Of a stretch of 64,000 nt of DNA, positions 10,168 to 20,097 are shown piece by piece (positions within the stretch are counted from its first letter, which is position 1; every line of letters starts with the position of its first letter). The DNA is from Vibrio sp. YMD68. GTDB taxonomy: Bacteria; Pseudomonadota; Gammaproteobacteria; Enterobacterales; Vibrionaceae. The position numbers and the translations under genes are program-made. The stretch spans positions 2,294,001 to 2,358,000 of the forward strand of contig NZ_CP124614.1 of the NCBI RefSeq assembly GCF_029958905.1. Direction: 5' to 3'. Under the pieces are notes generated by a model that ran no database searches, had not been told where the DNA came from, and worked only from the letters and a program-made list of their open reading frames with translations.

Positions 10168-10182
10168 GCAAGATTTAGTCCA
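10168..10182 (-). promoter_or_regulatory. Sigma-54 promoter, flhA operon
   Basis: Minus-strand TGGACTAAATCTTGC has the invariant GG (-24) and GC (-12) with exact sigma-54 spacing and a perfect TTGC box. The -24 box is TGGAC rather than TGGCAC. Predicted transcription start is near 10157, about 49 bases before the flhA ATG. Flagellar class II genes of Vibrio use sigma-54 with FlrA or FlrC, which fits. Confidence 0.65.
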
Positions 10183-10285
10183 TTGAACACGTCAAAATTA
10201 TGACTTAACTTTTTTATTGTCATGAGAGGCCCAGAACACGCAAAAACGAGCGTTGCAGGCCATTTGCTCATCACCCTAGATACGT

Positions 10286-10750
10286 TTAACGATGGATATT
10301 CCAGAGCAATTTTCCGTTTTGTTTCGATTCATCAAACTCAATGCAAGCAAGCCCAGAGGTCGGGAACATAGGAGGTGCTAAGTCGGTTGCAAATTCAGCG
10401 GTCAAGTAGCTCACCAGTGGTAAGTGAGAAACCAATAAAATCGACTCAACATTCTCAACCCCGATAAGCGCATTGACATAGTCAAAGACCTGATCAGACT
10501 GACCATAAGGGGTTATATCATCACAGGTTTCAACATTTGGACTCGAAAACTCTGAGCTTATGGCCTGCCATGTTTCCTGTGCTCTTAAGTATGGGCTAAC
10601 TAACACCTTGTCGAATTGAGAAAAGCCCTTCTGACTGCACGCTTTCGCAACATTGATTGATGCAGAGCGCCCACCAGCGGTGAGTGCTCTTTCAGCATCC
10701 GATGCAGCAAAGTGCTCCGCTTCTCCGTGGCGCATAATAAAAACTTTCAT
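10286..10750 (-). CDS. sixA: Phosphohistidine phosphatase SixA
   Basis: A 154-residue histidine-phosphatase-fold protein. The catalytic RHG motif lies at the N-terminus (MRHGEAE, nucleophile His8) and the second histidine in LLVSHLPLV. SixA removes phosphate from phosphohistidine in Hpt domains or PTS proteins. The frame continues upstream to 10873, but AGGAAG sits about 6 bases before the ATG at 10750, and that start gives the usual family length and puts RHG at residue 7. It is a stand-alone gene divergent from the peptidase gene. Confidence 0.92.
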   Translation of the reverse strand: MKVFIMRHGEAEHFAASDAERALTAGGRSASINVAKACSQKGFSQFDKVLVSPYLRAQETWQAISSEFSSPNVETCDDITPYGQSDQVFDYVNALIGVENVESILLVSHLPLVSYLTAEFATDLAPPMFPTSGLACIEFDESKQNGKLLWNIHR

Positions 10751-11029
10751 TTTAAGCTTCCTACAATTTTTGGGGCTATTTGGGCTAACCGTTGACACTT
10801 CAATGGCAGTCTGTTGCTGCTCTATTATTGCCCGTGAAATATGGATAATTATATCAAGTGCATTGCCAAACACTCTGCCTTTTTTAACAATCTATTGAAA
10901 TCCGAGACTTAAGTAACGTTTATCGCGACTTCTCACTGCTCTAAGTTTGCAGCAGGCGATTTCAAGGCTCATACTTAATGCAATTTATTACCATTTTAAT
11001 CTTTACGTTCCTCGAAACGGAGTTTCATC

Positions 11030-13807
11030 GTGCATTTAAGCCCAAATGATACCAACACTTATCGCTACATTACATTGTCTAATGGGTTAAGAACTCTGCT
11101 TGTCCACGATCGCAATGCTCAGAAGTCAGCGGCTGCGTTAGCGGTTCAGGTTGGGCACTTTGATGACCCTGACAATCGCGAAGGCTTGGCGCATTTTCTC
11201 GAGCACATGCTCTTTTTGGGCACAGCGAAATATCCTAAGATTGGTGAGTTTCAAAGCTATATCAATCAACACGGTGGAAGCAACAACGCATGGACGGGGA
11301 CTGAGCATACCTGCTTTTTTTTCGATGTCGCGACAAAAGCGTTCGAACAATCACTGGATAGGTTCAGTCAATTCTTTACTCACCCTCTTTTTAATCAAGA
11401 TGCCCTCGACAAAGAGCGCGAAGCGGTTGATTCTGAATATAAACTAAAGCTGCAAGATGACGCTCGACGGCTTTACCAGGTGCACAAAGAAACGGTGAAT
11501 CCCCTACACCCATTTTCTAAGTTTTCAGTCGGTAATATTGACACGCTTAGTGATCAAGAAAGTGGCTCGATTCGGGATGAAATTATTGCCTTTTATCAGG
11601 ACCATTATTCCGCAGACCTTATGACGCTAACGATGGTGGGAAGCCAATCTCTCGAAGACCTCGAATCACTGGCCCGTGATAAGTTTTCTGCGGTCACCAA
11701 CAATCACCTGCAAGGAAAACACATATCTATACCTTATGTCGGTGACAACAGCACGGGCATCTGGGTGCAAGTTGAGCCGGTAAAAGAGCTTAGAAAACTG
11801 ACCATCGCCTTCCCTCTCGACAGTATTGATCAGTATTATCAATCTAAGCCATTATCTTACTTAGCCCACTTGCTCGGGTATGAAGGCGAAGGCAGCTTGA
11901 TGTTGTCACTCAAAGAACAAGGCTTAATCACCTCACTGTCGGCAGGCGGAGGAGTGAGCGGTAATAATTATCGAGAATTCACGATCAGCTGTACATTAAC
12001 ACCAGATGGGCTAAACAGTACCGATCTTATTGTGCAATCTATTTTCCATTTAATTCGTATGATTGAAAAGGATGGCTTTGCAGAGTGGCGATATAAAGAG
12101 AAACAAGCGGTTTTAGAGTCAGCGTTTCGTTTTCAAGAGCCGACGACACCACTCGATCTAGCCAGTCACCTGGTTATCAACATGCAGCATTACATCGAGC
12201 AAGATGTCATCTACGGTGACTACATGATGAGTCACTACGATGAGCCTTTGATCCGTTCGTTTCTGGCGAAGTTCACTGCCGAGAATGCGCGTATCACCGT
12301 TGTAGCCAAAGGGGGAGAATACGACAAAATTGCAAAGTGGTACCACACCCCCTACTCGGTCAGTTCTATCAGCCAAGAGCAGTACACACTTTATCGTTCT
12401 CCCTTGCAGCATTGCACTTTGACATTACCTCCCAAAAATACCTTTATTTGCTACGATTTGGACCCGCACCCCGTCGAAGTAGAAAGTGATATTCCAGAGG
12501 TCATTGAGCAGCAAGAAGGCTTTACGTTATGGCATCTGCAAGACAGCCAATTTAGAGTCCCTAAAGGGGTCATTTATGTTGCTATCGATAGCCCTCACTC
12601 GGTGTCATCAACACGAAACATAGTGAAAACGCGTCTCTGCGTAGAAATGTTTTTAGATACCTTGATGAAAGAGACCTATCAGGCTGAGATAGCCGGTTTG
12701 AGTTACAACCTTTACTCTCATCAAGGCGGTGTCACCTTGTCCATCTCTGGCTTTAGCCAAAAGCAGGCGGACTTACTGGGCATGATTCTTTCCCAGTTTG
12801 CCGACAGACAATTTAAGCCAGATCGCTTTGAATCAATCAAACAACAGCTGTTGCGAAATTGGCGTAATGCATCACAAGATAGGCCAATTTCCCAACTTTT
12901 CAACGCTATTACGGGCATTTTACAACCTAACAACCCGCCTTATTCCGCGCTCATTAAAGCCATTGAAACCATCGAGGTCGATGAACTGGCAAAATTTGTT
13001 AACGATATTTTGAGCGAATTGCATGTCGAAATGTTTGTCTATGGCGATTGGACCAGGCCTGCGGCTCTCGAATTAGCGGAGACATTGAAAAATGCATTAC
13101 GTGTCAGTAATCAATCTTATGAAGAGTCATTGAGGCCACTCATCATGCTTGGGAAAAATGGCACCTTTCAAAAAGAGGTCACGTGCAATCAAGATGATTC
13201 TGCTGTCGTTGTTTATTACCAATGTGAAAACACCCATGCCAAGAGTATTGCTCTGTATTCACTGGCTAACCACCTGATGTCTGCCACATTCTTTCATGAG
13301 ATCCGTACAAAGCAACAACTTGGCTACATGGTAGGCACTGGAAACATGCCGCTTAATCGCCATCCGGGTATTGTTCTGTATGTGCAATCACCCAATGCCG
13401 CTCCCATCGATTTGATCAGTTCAATTGACGAATTCCTCAATGCTTTTTACATGGTGCTGCTTGAACTCAATGAATACCAATGGCACAGCAGTAAACGAGG
13501 CCTTTGGAATCAAATATCAACACCCGACTCAACCCTGCGCGGACGAGCACAACGGCTCTGGGTATCCATCGGCAACAAAGACAGCAACTTCAACCAAAGA
13601 GAAACCGTGCTGCAAGAACTTAAGGAGTTAACACGAAGTGATATGATCCGTTTCGTTGTTAATGAACTAAAGCCCCGAACGGCTAACCGCCTCATTATGC
13701 ACACCCAAGGGAATGCGCACCATGAAGAGGACGCTCTGGATCTTGGACAAGAAATTGGGTCTATCAGTGAGTTTCAACTAAGACCAAGAGATTGTAATTT
13801 GGGTTAA
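11030..13807 (+). CDS. M16 family (insulinase/pitrilysin-type) metallopeptidase
   Basis: A 925-residue inverzincin. The zinc motif is HFLEH (His55, Glu58, His59), and the third ligand is predicted to be Glu136, in EREAVDSEY, at the pitrilysin spacing. It has the usual four-domain length: an active N-terminal domain, a middle domain and inactive C-terminal repeats, the last with the conserved RTKQQLGYMVG substrate-binding segment. No signal peptide is apparent, so cytoplasmic action on oligopeptides is likely (periplasmic pitrilysin has a leader). It starts with GTG at 11030, seven bases after ACGGAG. The last 4 bases overlap the convergent yecM stop. Confidence 0.93.
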   Translation: MHLSPNDTNTYRYITLSNGLRTLLVHDRNAQKSAAALAVQVGHFDDPDNREGLAHFLEHMLFLGTAKYPKIGEFQSYINQHGGSNNAWTGTEHTCFFFDVATKAFEQSLDRFSQFFTHPLFNQDALDKEREAVDSEYKLKLQDDARRLYQVHKETVNPLHPFSKFSVGNIDTLSDQESGSIRDEIIAFYQDHYSADLMTLTMVGSQSLEDLESLARDKFSAVTNNHLQGKHISIPYVGDNSTGIWVQVEPVKELRKLTIAFPLDSIDQYYQSKPLSYLAHLLGYEGEGSLMLSLKEQGLITSLSAGGGVSGNNYREFTISCTLTPDGLNSTDLIVQSIFHLIRMIEKDGFAEWRYKEKQAVLESAFRFQEPTTPLDLASHLVINMQHYIEQDVIYGDYMMSHYDEPLIRSFLAKFTAENARITVVAKGGEYDKIAKWYHTPYSVSSISQEQYTLYRSPLQHCTLTLPPKNTFICYDLDPHPVEVESDIPEVIEQQEGFTLWHLQDSQFRVPKGVIYVAIDSPHSVSSTRNIVKTRLCVEMFLDTLMKETYQAEIAGLSYNLYSHQGGVTLSISGFSQKQADLLGMILSQFADRQFKPDRFESIKQQLLRNWRNASQDRPISQLFNAITGILQPNNPPYSALIKAIETIEVDELAKFVNDILSELHVEMFVYGDWTRPAALELAETLKNALRVSNQSYEESLRPLIMLGKNGTFQKEVTCNQDDSAVVVYYQCENTHAKSIALYSLANHLMSATFFHEIRTKQQLGYMVGTGNMPLNRHPGIVLYVQSPNAAPIDLISSIDEFLNAFYMVLLELNEYQWHSSKRGLWNQISTPDSTLRGRAQRLWVSIGNKDSNFNQRETVLQELKELTRSDMIRFVVNELKPRTANRLIMHTQGNAHHEEDALDLGQEIGSISEFQLRPRDCNLG

Positions 13808-14400
13808 GCCTGTTCGGACTCAACAATCTTTTTCAAAGAGTGGGGGTGGAGTTTGATACACACCCCTTTCCATTTAAACGCAACCGTCGGGTTATTCAGC
13901 CTTTCCCCTTCACCTTTAGGGCTTGATAGTTTGATGCTGATTCCACTGTCTTCAAGTTGATGATAAATTGCCCCAAATTCAGGGAATTGGTGTTTTAGAT
14001 CCGCTAGATAGGCGTCGGCACTGAGAGCATCACTCGCCACAACGAATTCGACATGCTCCCACGTTTGCTCTGGATATACTTTACCCTCGGCAGGATAAGG
14101 TAACTCCAAACATTCAATGGGCCAATCTAATGCTCTCAACGGCACATGAAACTCGATAACAATGATCGGCCTACCATTGATCGAGGCTTGCGATAGCACC
14201 TTGCCTTCTTTTTGCCATTCAGCATGCGCTGATCTTGCTAGCTCTGGGTCATTGATTCGCATGGCAATGTGATCCGCTTGATATTGAGCCAGATCCAGTC
14301 GCAAAATAGAACCCAATTGGGTGATTTTCTGCATAAACTCTGCAAGTTTCGCTTTCATTTGAATAGGCGCTAAGTTCGCTTCGGTAAGGCATGAGGTCAT
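13804..14400 (-). CDS. yecM: YecM family protein (VOC-like metal-binding fold)
   Basis: A 198-residue soluble protein of the YecM family, a glyoxalase/VOC-fold protein of unknown substrate. It keeps DHIAMRIND near residue 75, HVEFVV near 135 and a KLHPHSLKK C-terminus, where histidine and glutamate residues could bind a metal. It is next to argS, divergently, as in Escherichia coli. The frame extends upstream to 14442; the ATG at 14400 gives the family N-terminus. No function is established for the family. Confidence 0.85.
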   Translation of the reverse strand: MTSCLTEANLAPIQMKAKLAEFMQKITQLGSILRLDLAQYQADHIAMRINDPELARSAHAEWQKEGKVLSQASINGRPIIVIEFHVPLRALDWPIECLELPYPAEGKVYPEQTWEHVEFVVASDALSADAYLADLKHQFPEFGAIYHQLEDSGISIKLSSPKGEGERLNNPTVAFKWKGVCIKLHPHSLKKIVESEQA

Positions 14401-14634
14401 TGTAGGAGTTCCAAAACATTGATTTCGCCATAATACTATCAATAAGCCGATTAAAAGTGGACAAATTCCCCGATAACTCTCTATATGATTGCCTATAAAG
14501 TTGCTATTATGAGCGCCAATTACAGAACAATAGAAGTTACGCGTTTAAGCTCAATGACCGAACTGACTGTCCGAACCGATGGCCAGAACTTAGATGCCTA
14601 ATTTTGCAATTCCAATGAATTGAAGGAAACCCGT

Positions 14635-16368
14635 GTGAATATCCAAGCACTTATTAATGACAAAGTATCTCAGGCTCTAGAAGCCGCTGGCGCACCTGCA
14701 GGCTCTCCTGCTGCTGTTCGCCAATCTGCAAAACCACAATTTGGTGACTATCAAGCAAACGGCGTGATGGGCGTTGCTAAGCGACTAGGCACTAACCCAC
14801 GAGAATTTGCTCAAAAAGTATTGGACGTTCTAAACCTAGACGGTATCGCTTCTAAAGTTGAAATCGCAGGCCCAGGTTTCCTTAACATTTTCCTGGATGA
14901 AGCTTTCCTAGCAAAACAAGCAGACGCAGCATTGGCGGACTCTCGCCTGGGTGTAGCCGTCGCAGAAACGCAAACCATTGTTGCGGATTACTCTGCGCCA
15001 AACGTTGCGAAAGAAATGCACGTGGGTCACCTACGTTCAACCATCATCGGTGATGCGGTTGTTCGTACTCTCGAATTTCTAGGCCACAACGTTATCCGTG
15101 CTAACCACATCGGTGACTGGGGTACTCAATTTGGTATGCTTATCGCAAACCTTGAGCGCGTTCAGGCTGAGTCTGGTGAAGTTTCCATGGAACTGGCTGA
15201 CCTTGAAGGCTTCTACCGTGAATCGAAAAAGCTTTACGACGAAGACGAAGAGTTCGCCGTTAAAGCACGTGGCTACGTAGTGAAACTGCAAAGCGGCGAC
15301 GAGTTCTGCGCACAGATGTGGAAGAAGCTGGTTGACGTTACTATGATTCAAAACCAACGTAACTACGACCGTCTAAACGTATCTCTTACTCGCGATGACG
15401 TCATGGGTGAGAGCATGTACAACAGCATGCTTCCAACTATCGTTGCTGATCTGAAAGAGCAAGGCCTTGCTAAAGAAGACGATGGCGCACAAGTGGTCTT
15501 CCTAGACGAATACAAGAACAAAGATGGCGATCCAATGGGCGTTATCATCCAGAAGCGTGATGGCGGTTTCCTTTACACAACCACCGATATTGCGTGTGCG
15601 AAATACCGTTATGAAACATTAGGTGCTGATCGTGTACTTTACTTCATCGACTCGCGTCAACACCAACACCTAATGCAAGCCTGGACTATCGTTCGTAAAG
15701 CAGGTTACATTCCAGAATCTGTGTCTCTTGAGCACCACGCGTTCGGCATGATGCTAGGTAAAGATGGTAAGCCATTCAAGACTCGTGCAGGCGGTACTGT
15801 TCGTCTTGCTGATCTTCTTGATGAAGCCGAAGTTCGTGCCGCGAAACTCATTGAATCTAAGAATCCAACGCTGGCAGAAGACGAGAAGAAAGCGATCGCA
15901 AACACAGTAGCAATGGCTGCGGTTAAGTACGCAGACCTTTCTAAGCACCGCACTACAGACTACGTGTTCGATTGGGACAACATGCTTGCGTTTGAAGGTA
16001 ACACTGCACCGTACATGCAATACGCTTACACTCGTGTTGCTTCGGTGTTTGCTAAAGCTGGCGTTTCTATGGACTCTCTTGAAGGTGAAATCAAAATCAC
16101 TGAAGAGAAAGAGAAAGCACTTATCGCGAAACTTCTACAATTTGAAGAAGCGGTACAGTCTGTTGCTCGCGAAGGTCAGCCGCACATCATGTGTAGCTAC
16201 CTGTTCGAACTAGCGGGTCAATTCTCTAGCTTCTATGAAGCATGCCCTATCCTTGTGGCTGAAGATGAAACCGTTAAGCAAAGCCGCCTGAAGCTTGCTG
16301 CTCTAACTGCTAAGACAATCAAGCAAGGTCTATCGCTTCTAGGTATCGACACTCTAGAACGCATGTAA
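14635..16368 (+). CDS. argS: Arginyl-tRNA synthetase
   Basis: A 577-residue class I synthetase, the same length as the E. coli enzyme. An N-terminal tRNA-binding Add-1 domain (about 1-110) leads to the HIGH-type motif HVGHLRST. A degenerate KMSKS region, [10 protein letters not shown], is followed by the helical anticodon-binding domain ending LGIDTLERM. It charges tRNA-Arg. Start: an in-frame TTG at 14620 precedes the GTG at 14635, but AAGGAAA lies 5-7 bases before GTG, and GTG gives the canonical [10 protein letters not shown] start. Codon use is more biased than in neighbours, as expected for a highly expressed gene. Confidence 0.97.
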   Translation: MNIQALINDKVSQALEAAGAPAGSPAAVRQSAKPQFGDYQANGVMGVAKRLGTNPREFAQKVLDVLNLDGIASKVEIAGPGFLNIFLDEAFLAKQADAALADSRLGVAVAETQTIVADYSAPNVAKEMHVGHLRSTIIGDAVVRTLEFLGHNVIRANHIGDWGTQFGMLIANLERVQAESGEVSMELADLEGFYRESKKLYDEDEEFAVKARGYVVKLQSGDEFCAQMWKKLVDVTMIQNQRNYDRLNVSLTRDDVMGESMYNSMLPTIVADLKEQGLAKEDDGAQVVFLDEYKNKDGDPMGVIIQKRDGGFLYTTTDIACAKYRYETLGADRVLYFIDSRQHQHLMQAWTIVRKAGYIPESVSLEHHAFGMMLGKDGKPFKTRAGGTVRLADLLDEAEVRAAKLIESKNPTLAEDEKKAIANTVAMAAVKYADLSKHRTTDYVFDWDNMLAFEGNTAPYMQYAYTRVASVFAKAGVSMDSLEGEIKITEEKEKALIAKLLQFEEAVQSVAREGQPHIMCSYLFELAGQFSSFYEACPILVAEDETVKQSRLKLAALTAKTIKQGLSLLGIDTLERM

Positions 16369-16396
16369 TTACCATTGAATTACAATGATTAAGTAC

Positions 16397-16430
16397 AAAG
16401 GTTGATGTGAGGACATCAACCTTTTGTTTT
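16397..16430 (+). terminator. Rho-independent terminator of argS
   Basis: A 12-base perfect stem, AAAGGTTGATGT / ACATCAACCTTT, with loop GAGG runs into CTTTTGTTTT, 29 bases after the argS stop. Confidence 0.9.
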
Positions 16431-16474
16431 ATCTAACGTATACTGATTCAAACAAAATCAATGTGAAGACGATA

Positions 16475-16903
16475 ATGAGCTTTGAACTCCACCCGCAGCT
16501 TGCAAAAGACACCACAGTGATTGGTGAGTTTCCACTGAGCCTTGCACTTCTGAGCAAAGACAATGCTGTGCCTTGGGTTATCCTCGTGCCGAAACGCGCC
16601 AACCTAAAAGAGCTGCATCATTTACCAATGAAAGAACAACAGCAATTCTTACTTGAGTCTCAAGCGGTCAGCCAAGCACTAGAGGCAACGTTCCAACCAG
16701 ACAAATTGAACCTAGGTGCGCTGGGCAATATGGTGCCACAACTGCACATCCATCATATTGCACGTTTCAAGGATGATATCGCTTGGCCTGGTCCTGTATG
16801 GGGAAACACCAAAGGTGAACAGCGTACTGAAGAACAACAAGCTGCTATTCATACTCGTATTCAAAACGTGTTATCACTCAGCTCTATCTTTAAGAAAGCG
16901 TAA
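16475..16903 (+). CDS. HIT domain-containing protein
   Basis: A 142-residue histidine-triad superfamily protein, probably a nucleotide phosphoramidate hydrolase or phosphorylase. It has the N-terminal VPWVILVPKR strand and the C-terminal active-site strand QLHIHHIARF, followed by WPGPVW. The motif reads H91-I-H93-H94-I95, so the first and central (nucleophile) histidines are kept but the third is isoleucine. The ORF is open to 16424, inside the argS terminator, so the ATG at 16475 is the sensible start. It is monocistronic, ending at a bidirectional terminator. Confidence 0.87.
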   Translation: MSFELHPQLAKDTTVIGEFPLSLALLSKDNAVPWVILVPKRANLKELHHLPMKEQQQFLLESQAVSQALEATFQPDKLNLGALGNMVPQLHIHHIARFKDDIAWPGPVWGNTKGEQRTEEQQAAIHTRIQNVLSLSSIFKKA

Positions 16904-16958
16904 AACGAACGGGTCGATTTTCGTTTGAAAAAGACGCAGATCATAGAATACAGATGAC

Positions 16959-16996
16959 AAAAAGCCGCTCACCTAAGGTTGGAAAGCGGCTTTTTT
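16959..16996. terminator. Bidirectional terminator between HIT gene and feoC
   Basis: An 11-base inverted repeat AAAAAGCCGCT / AGCGGCTTTTT, with T-runs on either strand, lies between the convergent HIT gene and feoABC operon. Confidence 0.88.
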
Positions 16997-17042
16997 AGTT
17001 ACCGTACTTATGCAGATGATAACTATCGCATAAAAGATCGAA

Positions 17043-17273
17043 CTACATCATCACGTTAAGCGATAAGCCATCTTGTTTGCTGATGGTGTAGCGAACACGG
17101 GTTGTATGGCCATGTTTGTTGGTGTCGACCAAACGAGATACTTTCCCTTTTTTGACCCACACATTGAGCATTGCATCGACGCCATCTTCACTCATACCAA
17201 ATTTTGAAGCCAGCTCTTTACGCGCAGCAACGCCCTGGCTATCAATGTATTGATGAAGTTCAGTTAAAATCAT
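17043..17273 (-). CDS. feoC: Ferrous iron transport protein FeoC
   Basis: A 76-residue winged-helix protein of the FeoC family, third gene of feoABC, overlapping the feoB stop by 4 bases. Helices MILTELHQYIDSQG and RKELASKFGMSEDGVDAML form the helix-turn-helix, then a wing. It contains no cysteine, so it cannot hold the Fe-S cluster seen in the enterobacterial FeoC. Vibrio FeoC proteins are known to lack it. Its role is probably to bind the cytosolic part of FeoB. Confidence 0.9.
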   Translation of the reverse strand: MILTELHQYIDSQGVAARKELASKFGMSEDGVDAMLNVWVKKGKVSRLVDTNKHGHTTRVRYTISKQDGLSLNVMM

Positions 17274-19543
17274 ACGACCTGCACCTCTAGCACTTTCTGC
17301 TTAGTTCCAACGTTCTTAAATACGCGATACGTCACGACAAAACCACCAGCGATAGCCACCATCCAAACGGAGCTGCTAACCGGGTGAGCAGCAAAGTTTG
17401 CCGCTTGGTAGTAGAAGGTCGCACCAAAGTACCCAAGGGCCATCGTCCAAACTGCGATAAAGCGAGCAAACATCTGACCAAACTCACGAACGTATGCACC
17501 CATTGCAGCGACACACGGTGTGTACAGCAAGATTAGGATTAGGTAAGCAAACGCAGCATGACCTGATACAAATTTGTCTTTCAAGTTACCAAAGATAGAG
17601 GTGTCAACCTCTTGATCCGCCGCCACAGAGCTTGCGTCAGACAAATCACCCACTTCAATACCTAATGGATCTGAGTAGCTCAAACCAGATAAGTTTTCAG
17701 GGATAGTCATTACCGCTTCTTGCAGGGTTGCTGCTAAGTCAAATTCAGCCGCGTCTTCATCAGATGGCGTGGTGTATAGACTGTTTAATGTACCTACGAC
17801 GGCTTCTTTAGCGAATATACCCGTAATAATACCCACAGTTGCAGGCCAGTTTTCTTCCGTAATACCGATCGGTTGGAACACAGGAGTGACAACTTGAGCC
17901 GCTTTAGATAGCACGGAGTTCTCGCTGTCCTCGTTACCGAAAGTGCCATCCATACCCAATGAGTTTAGAAAGCTAAGAATAGCCACAACCATCACTATCG
18001 TTTTACCTGCACCCAGTACGAAACGCTTCAGCTTCTGCCAAGTTTTTAGCATTACGTTTTGCACTGTCGGCAATTCGTAATCTGGCATTTCCATTACTAA
18101 GCTATCGCTGCTACCTGGATAGAGAGTGTTCTTAAGGAACAGACCCGTAAACACAGAAGCAACGATACCCATGATGTACAGAGCGAACACAACATTTTGA
18201 CCTGCGCCAGGGAAGAACGCTGCAGCGAACAGCGCATATACCGGTAAACGTGCACCACAAGACATAAATGGCGCCATTGATGCAGCCAGTTTACGTTCAC
18301 GCTCTTGGTCAAGAGTGCGAGTTGCCATAATAGAAGGTACGTTACAACCGAAACCAAGTACCAGTGGCACAAACGCTTTGCCTGGCAAGCCAATCTTTTG
18401 CATCACTTTATCAAGTACAAATGCCGCACGAGCCATGTAACCCGAGCTCTCTAGTATCGCTAAGAATAGGTAAAGCGCAGCGATAACGGGTATAAAGGTC
18501 GCAACGGTTTGAATACCGCCACCGATACCATCAGCGAGTATGGTGACTAACCAAACAGGTAAGTGCTCATCTAATAAGTAATGCCCACCATCAACCAGTA
18601 TTGCACCAACACTAATATCAAAAAAGTCGATGAACGCACTACCGATGTTGATGGAGAACATAAACATGAAATACATGATGACAAAGAAGAAAGGGATACC
18701 GATCCATTTATTCAAAATGAATTGGTCTGCTTTCTCGGTAAAGCTGCGACTCAGTTTACCTTCTGTTTTGCGAACCTTTTTACATAGTTCATGCAAGTAA
18801 GTGTACTTTGTATCGGCGACCAACAAGTCGATATCTATATTGCAGCTTGTTTGTAGTTGAGTGACCGTGTTTCGCTCCTCACTACTCAGTGTATTGAGTA
18901 CCAAGCGATCATTTTCTAATGCTCGAATGGCCAATGCCCGGCGGGTCACCGTTGTATCCGCGAAGATCGGTTCGATTTGTTTAATGCAATGCTCAAAATC
19001 ACTGCTATAGCTAAGGTCTAACTCACGAGGTGGGATACCTTGAACAATCCGCTTATGTAGGCTCTTTTTAAAGGCACTGACTTTTGATCTATCGGTGGCC
19101 GATAGCTCGATAACTGGACACCCAATCACTTTCTCTAATTTTTGGGCATCAATGTGCTGTCTTTCTCTTTTTAGCGCATCTATTTTATTAAGAACAACAA
19201 TCATTGGTCGTCCTAATTCTCTTAATTGAAGCGTCATATAAAGAGAACGTTCTAGGCATGTCGCATCAACGACATTGACAATAAGGTCAGCAGGGTGAGT
19301 CAACACCGCTCTTGACGCAATGGATTCATCAATGCTGTTCGCATCGTTACCACTGTCTAATGCATAGATTCCCGGTAAATCAGTCAAATCGAAATCTTCA
19401 CCTGCATGAGAAAACGAGCCTGTCTTTTTTTCTACCGTGACGCCAACCCAATTGCCCACTTGTTGCTTGGCACCGGTGAGTGCATTAAATAACGTGGTTT
19501 TACCACTGTTTGGGTTTCCCACCGTCAATATCTGGTAACTCAT
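17270..19543 (-). CDS. feoB: Ferrous iron transporter FeoB
   Basis: A 757-residue membrane GTPase. The N-terminal G domain has G1 GNPNSGKTT (9-17), G3 DLPGIY and G4 NKID, then a guanine dissociation inhibitor-like helical segment, then about eleven membrane segments from residue 285, including Gate motifs (GFGCNVPSI and SCGARLPVY). It imports Fe(II) across the inner membrane. Four-base overlaps with both feoA and feoC indicate translational coupling. Confidence 0.97.
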   Translation of the reverse strand: MSYQILTVGNPNSGKTTLFNALTGAKQQVGNWVGVTVEKKTGSFSHAGEDFDLTDLPGIYALDSGNDANSIDESIASRAVLTHPADLIVNVVDATCLERSLYMTLQLRELGRPMIVVLNKIDALKRERQHIDAQKLEKVIGCPVIELSATDRSKVSAFKKSLHKRIVQGIPPRELDLSYSSDFEHCIKQIEPIFADTTVTRRALAIRALENDRLVLNTLSSEERNTVTQLQTSCNIDIDLLVADTKYTYLHELCKKVRKTEGKLSRSFTEKADQFILNKWIGIPFFFVIMYFMFMFSINIGSAFIDFFDISVGAILVDGGHYLLDEHLPVWLVTILADGIGGGIQTVATFIPVIAALYLFLAILESSGYMARAAFVLDKVMQKIGLPGKAFVPLVLGFGCNVPSIMATRTLDQERERKLAASMAPFMSCGARLPVYALFAAAFFPGAGQNVVFALYIMGIVASVFTGLFLKNTLYPGSSDSLVMEMPDYELPTVQNVMLKTWQKLKRFVLGAGKTIVMVVAILSFLNSLGMDGTFGNEDSENSVLSKAAQVVTPVFQPIGITEENWPATVGIITGIFAKEAVVGTLNSLYTTPSDEDAAEFDLAATLQEAVMTIPENLSGLSYSDPLGIEVGDLSDASSVAADQEVDTSIFGNLKDKFVSGHAAFAYLILILLYTPCVAAMGAYVREFGQMFARFIAVWTMALGYFGATFYYQAANFAAHPVSSSVWMVAIAGGFVVTYRVFKNVGTKQKVLEVQVV

Positions 19544-19770
19544 TCGCTGATCTCCACTGTAATTTGAGCAGCAATGTTATGTCTGAGTGCTAAAGAAACA
19601 CCTCTTACATCCACCTGTAGCGGATCACCTAGCGGGGCCCTTCGGATCAGTGTTACTGGCGTTTTGGGAAGCACCCCCATCACCATGAGTTTTTTTCGAG
19701 TGTCTAGAGGCATTGAGTCAAAGGATTTTATGACTGCGCTCTCACCTTGTTTTAATTCAGATAACTTCAT
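19540..19770 (-). CDS. feoA: Ferrous iron transport protein FeoA
   Basis: A 76-residue SH3-like FeoA with the family segment RRAPLGDPLQVDVRG and a preceding LMVMGVLPKTPV. It is needed for FeoB-mediated Fe(II) uptake. An in-frame GTG at 19776 is possible, but the ATG at 19770 matches the usual N-terminus MKLSEL. It is the first gene of feoABC, with a Fur box 21 bases upstream. Confidence 0.93.
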   Translation of the reverse strand: MKLSELKQGESAVIKSFDSMPLDTRKKLMVMGVLPKTPVTLIRRAPLGDPLQVDVRGVSLALRHNIAAQITVEISE

Positions 19771-19790
19771 ATTCACGCCATATCAATGGT

Positions 19791-19809
19791 AATGAGAAGG
19801 ATTATTATT
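19791..19809 (-). promoter_or_regulatory. Fur box upstream of feoA
   Basis: Minus strand AATAATAATCCTTCTCATT matches the 19-base Fur consensus AATGATAATnATTCTCATT at all but two of the defined positions. It sits just ahead of feoABC, an expected Fur target. Confidence 0.75.
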
Positions 19810-20097
19810 AACAGTGGCGATTGTAGAGGTAACTGACCTTGAAGATATTGTGTGAAATCAAACTTTCCAGTAATGGTGATGTCAATTTCGTAAGTTATCG
19901 CTACGTCAAAAACGTCAATTTGTTAACTTCACCTCTCAATCAATGTCATCTGTTTTTTTACATGAGCTCTCATGATTAAATTAAGTTAACAAAAACAGTT
20001 GCTTATAAAATCCCACTAGCATGTCGGTTTTCTTACATTACATTGTCGTTAATTTTATACGTGAAATAAGTGGTCTAATTTATAGTTATTCACGTCG

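Noticed and set aside
13804..13807. Frameshift or fusion between the M16 peptidase and yecM
   Set aside because: The genes are convergent and share four bases (TTAA) containing both stop codons; both are full length.
16424..16474. Upstream extension of the HIT protein
   Set aside because: Begins inside the argS terminator.
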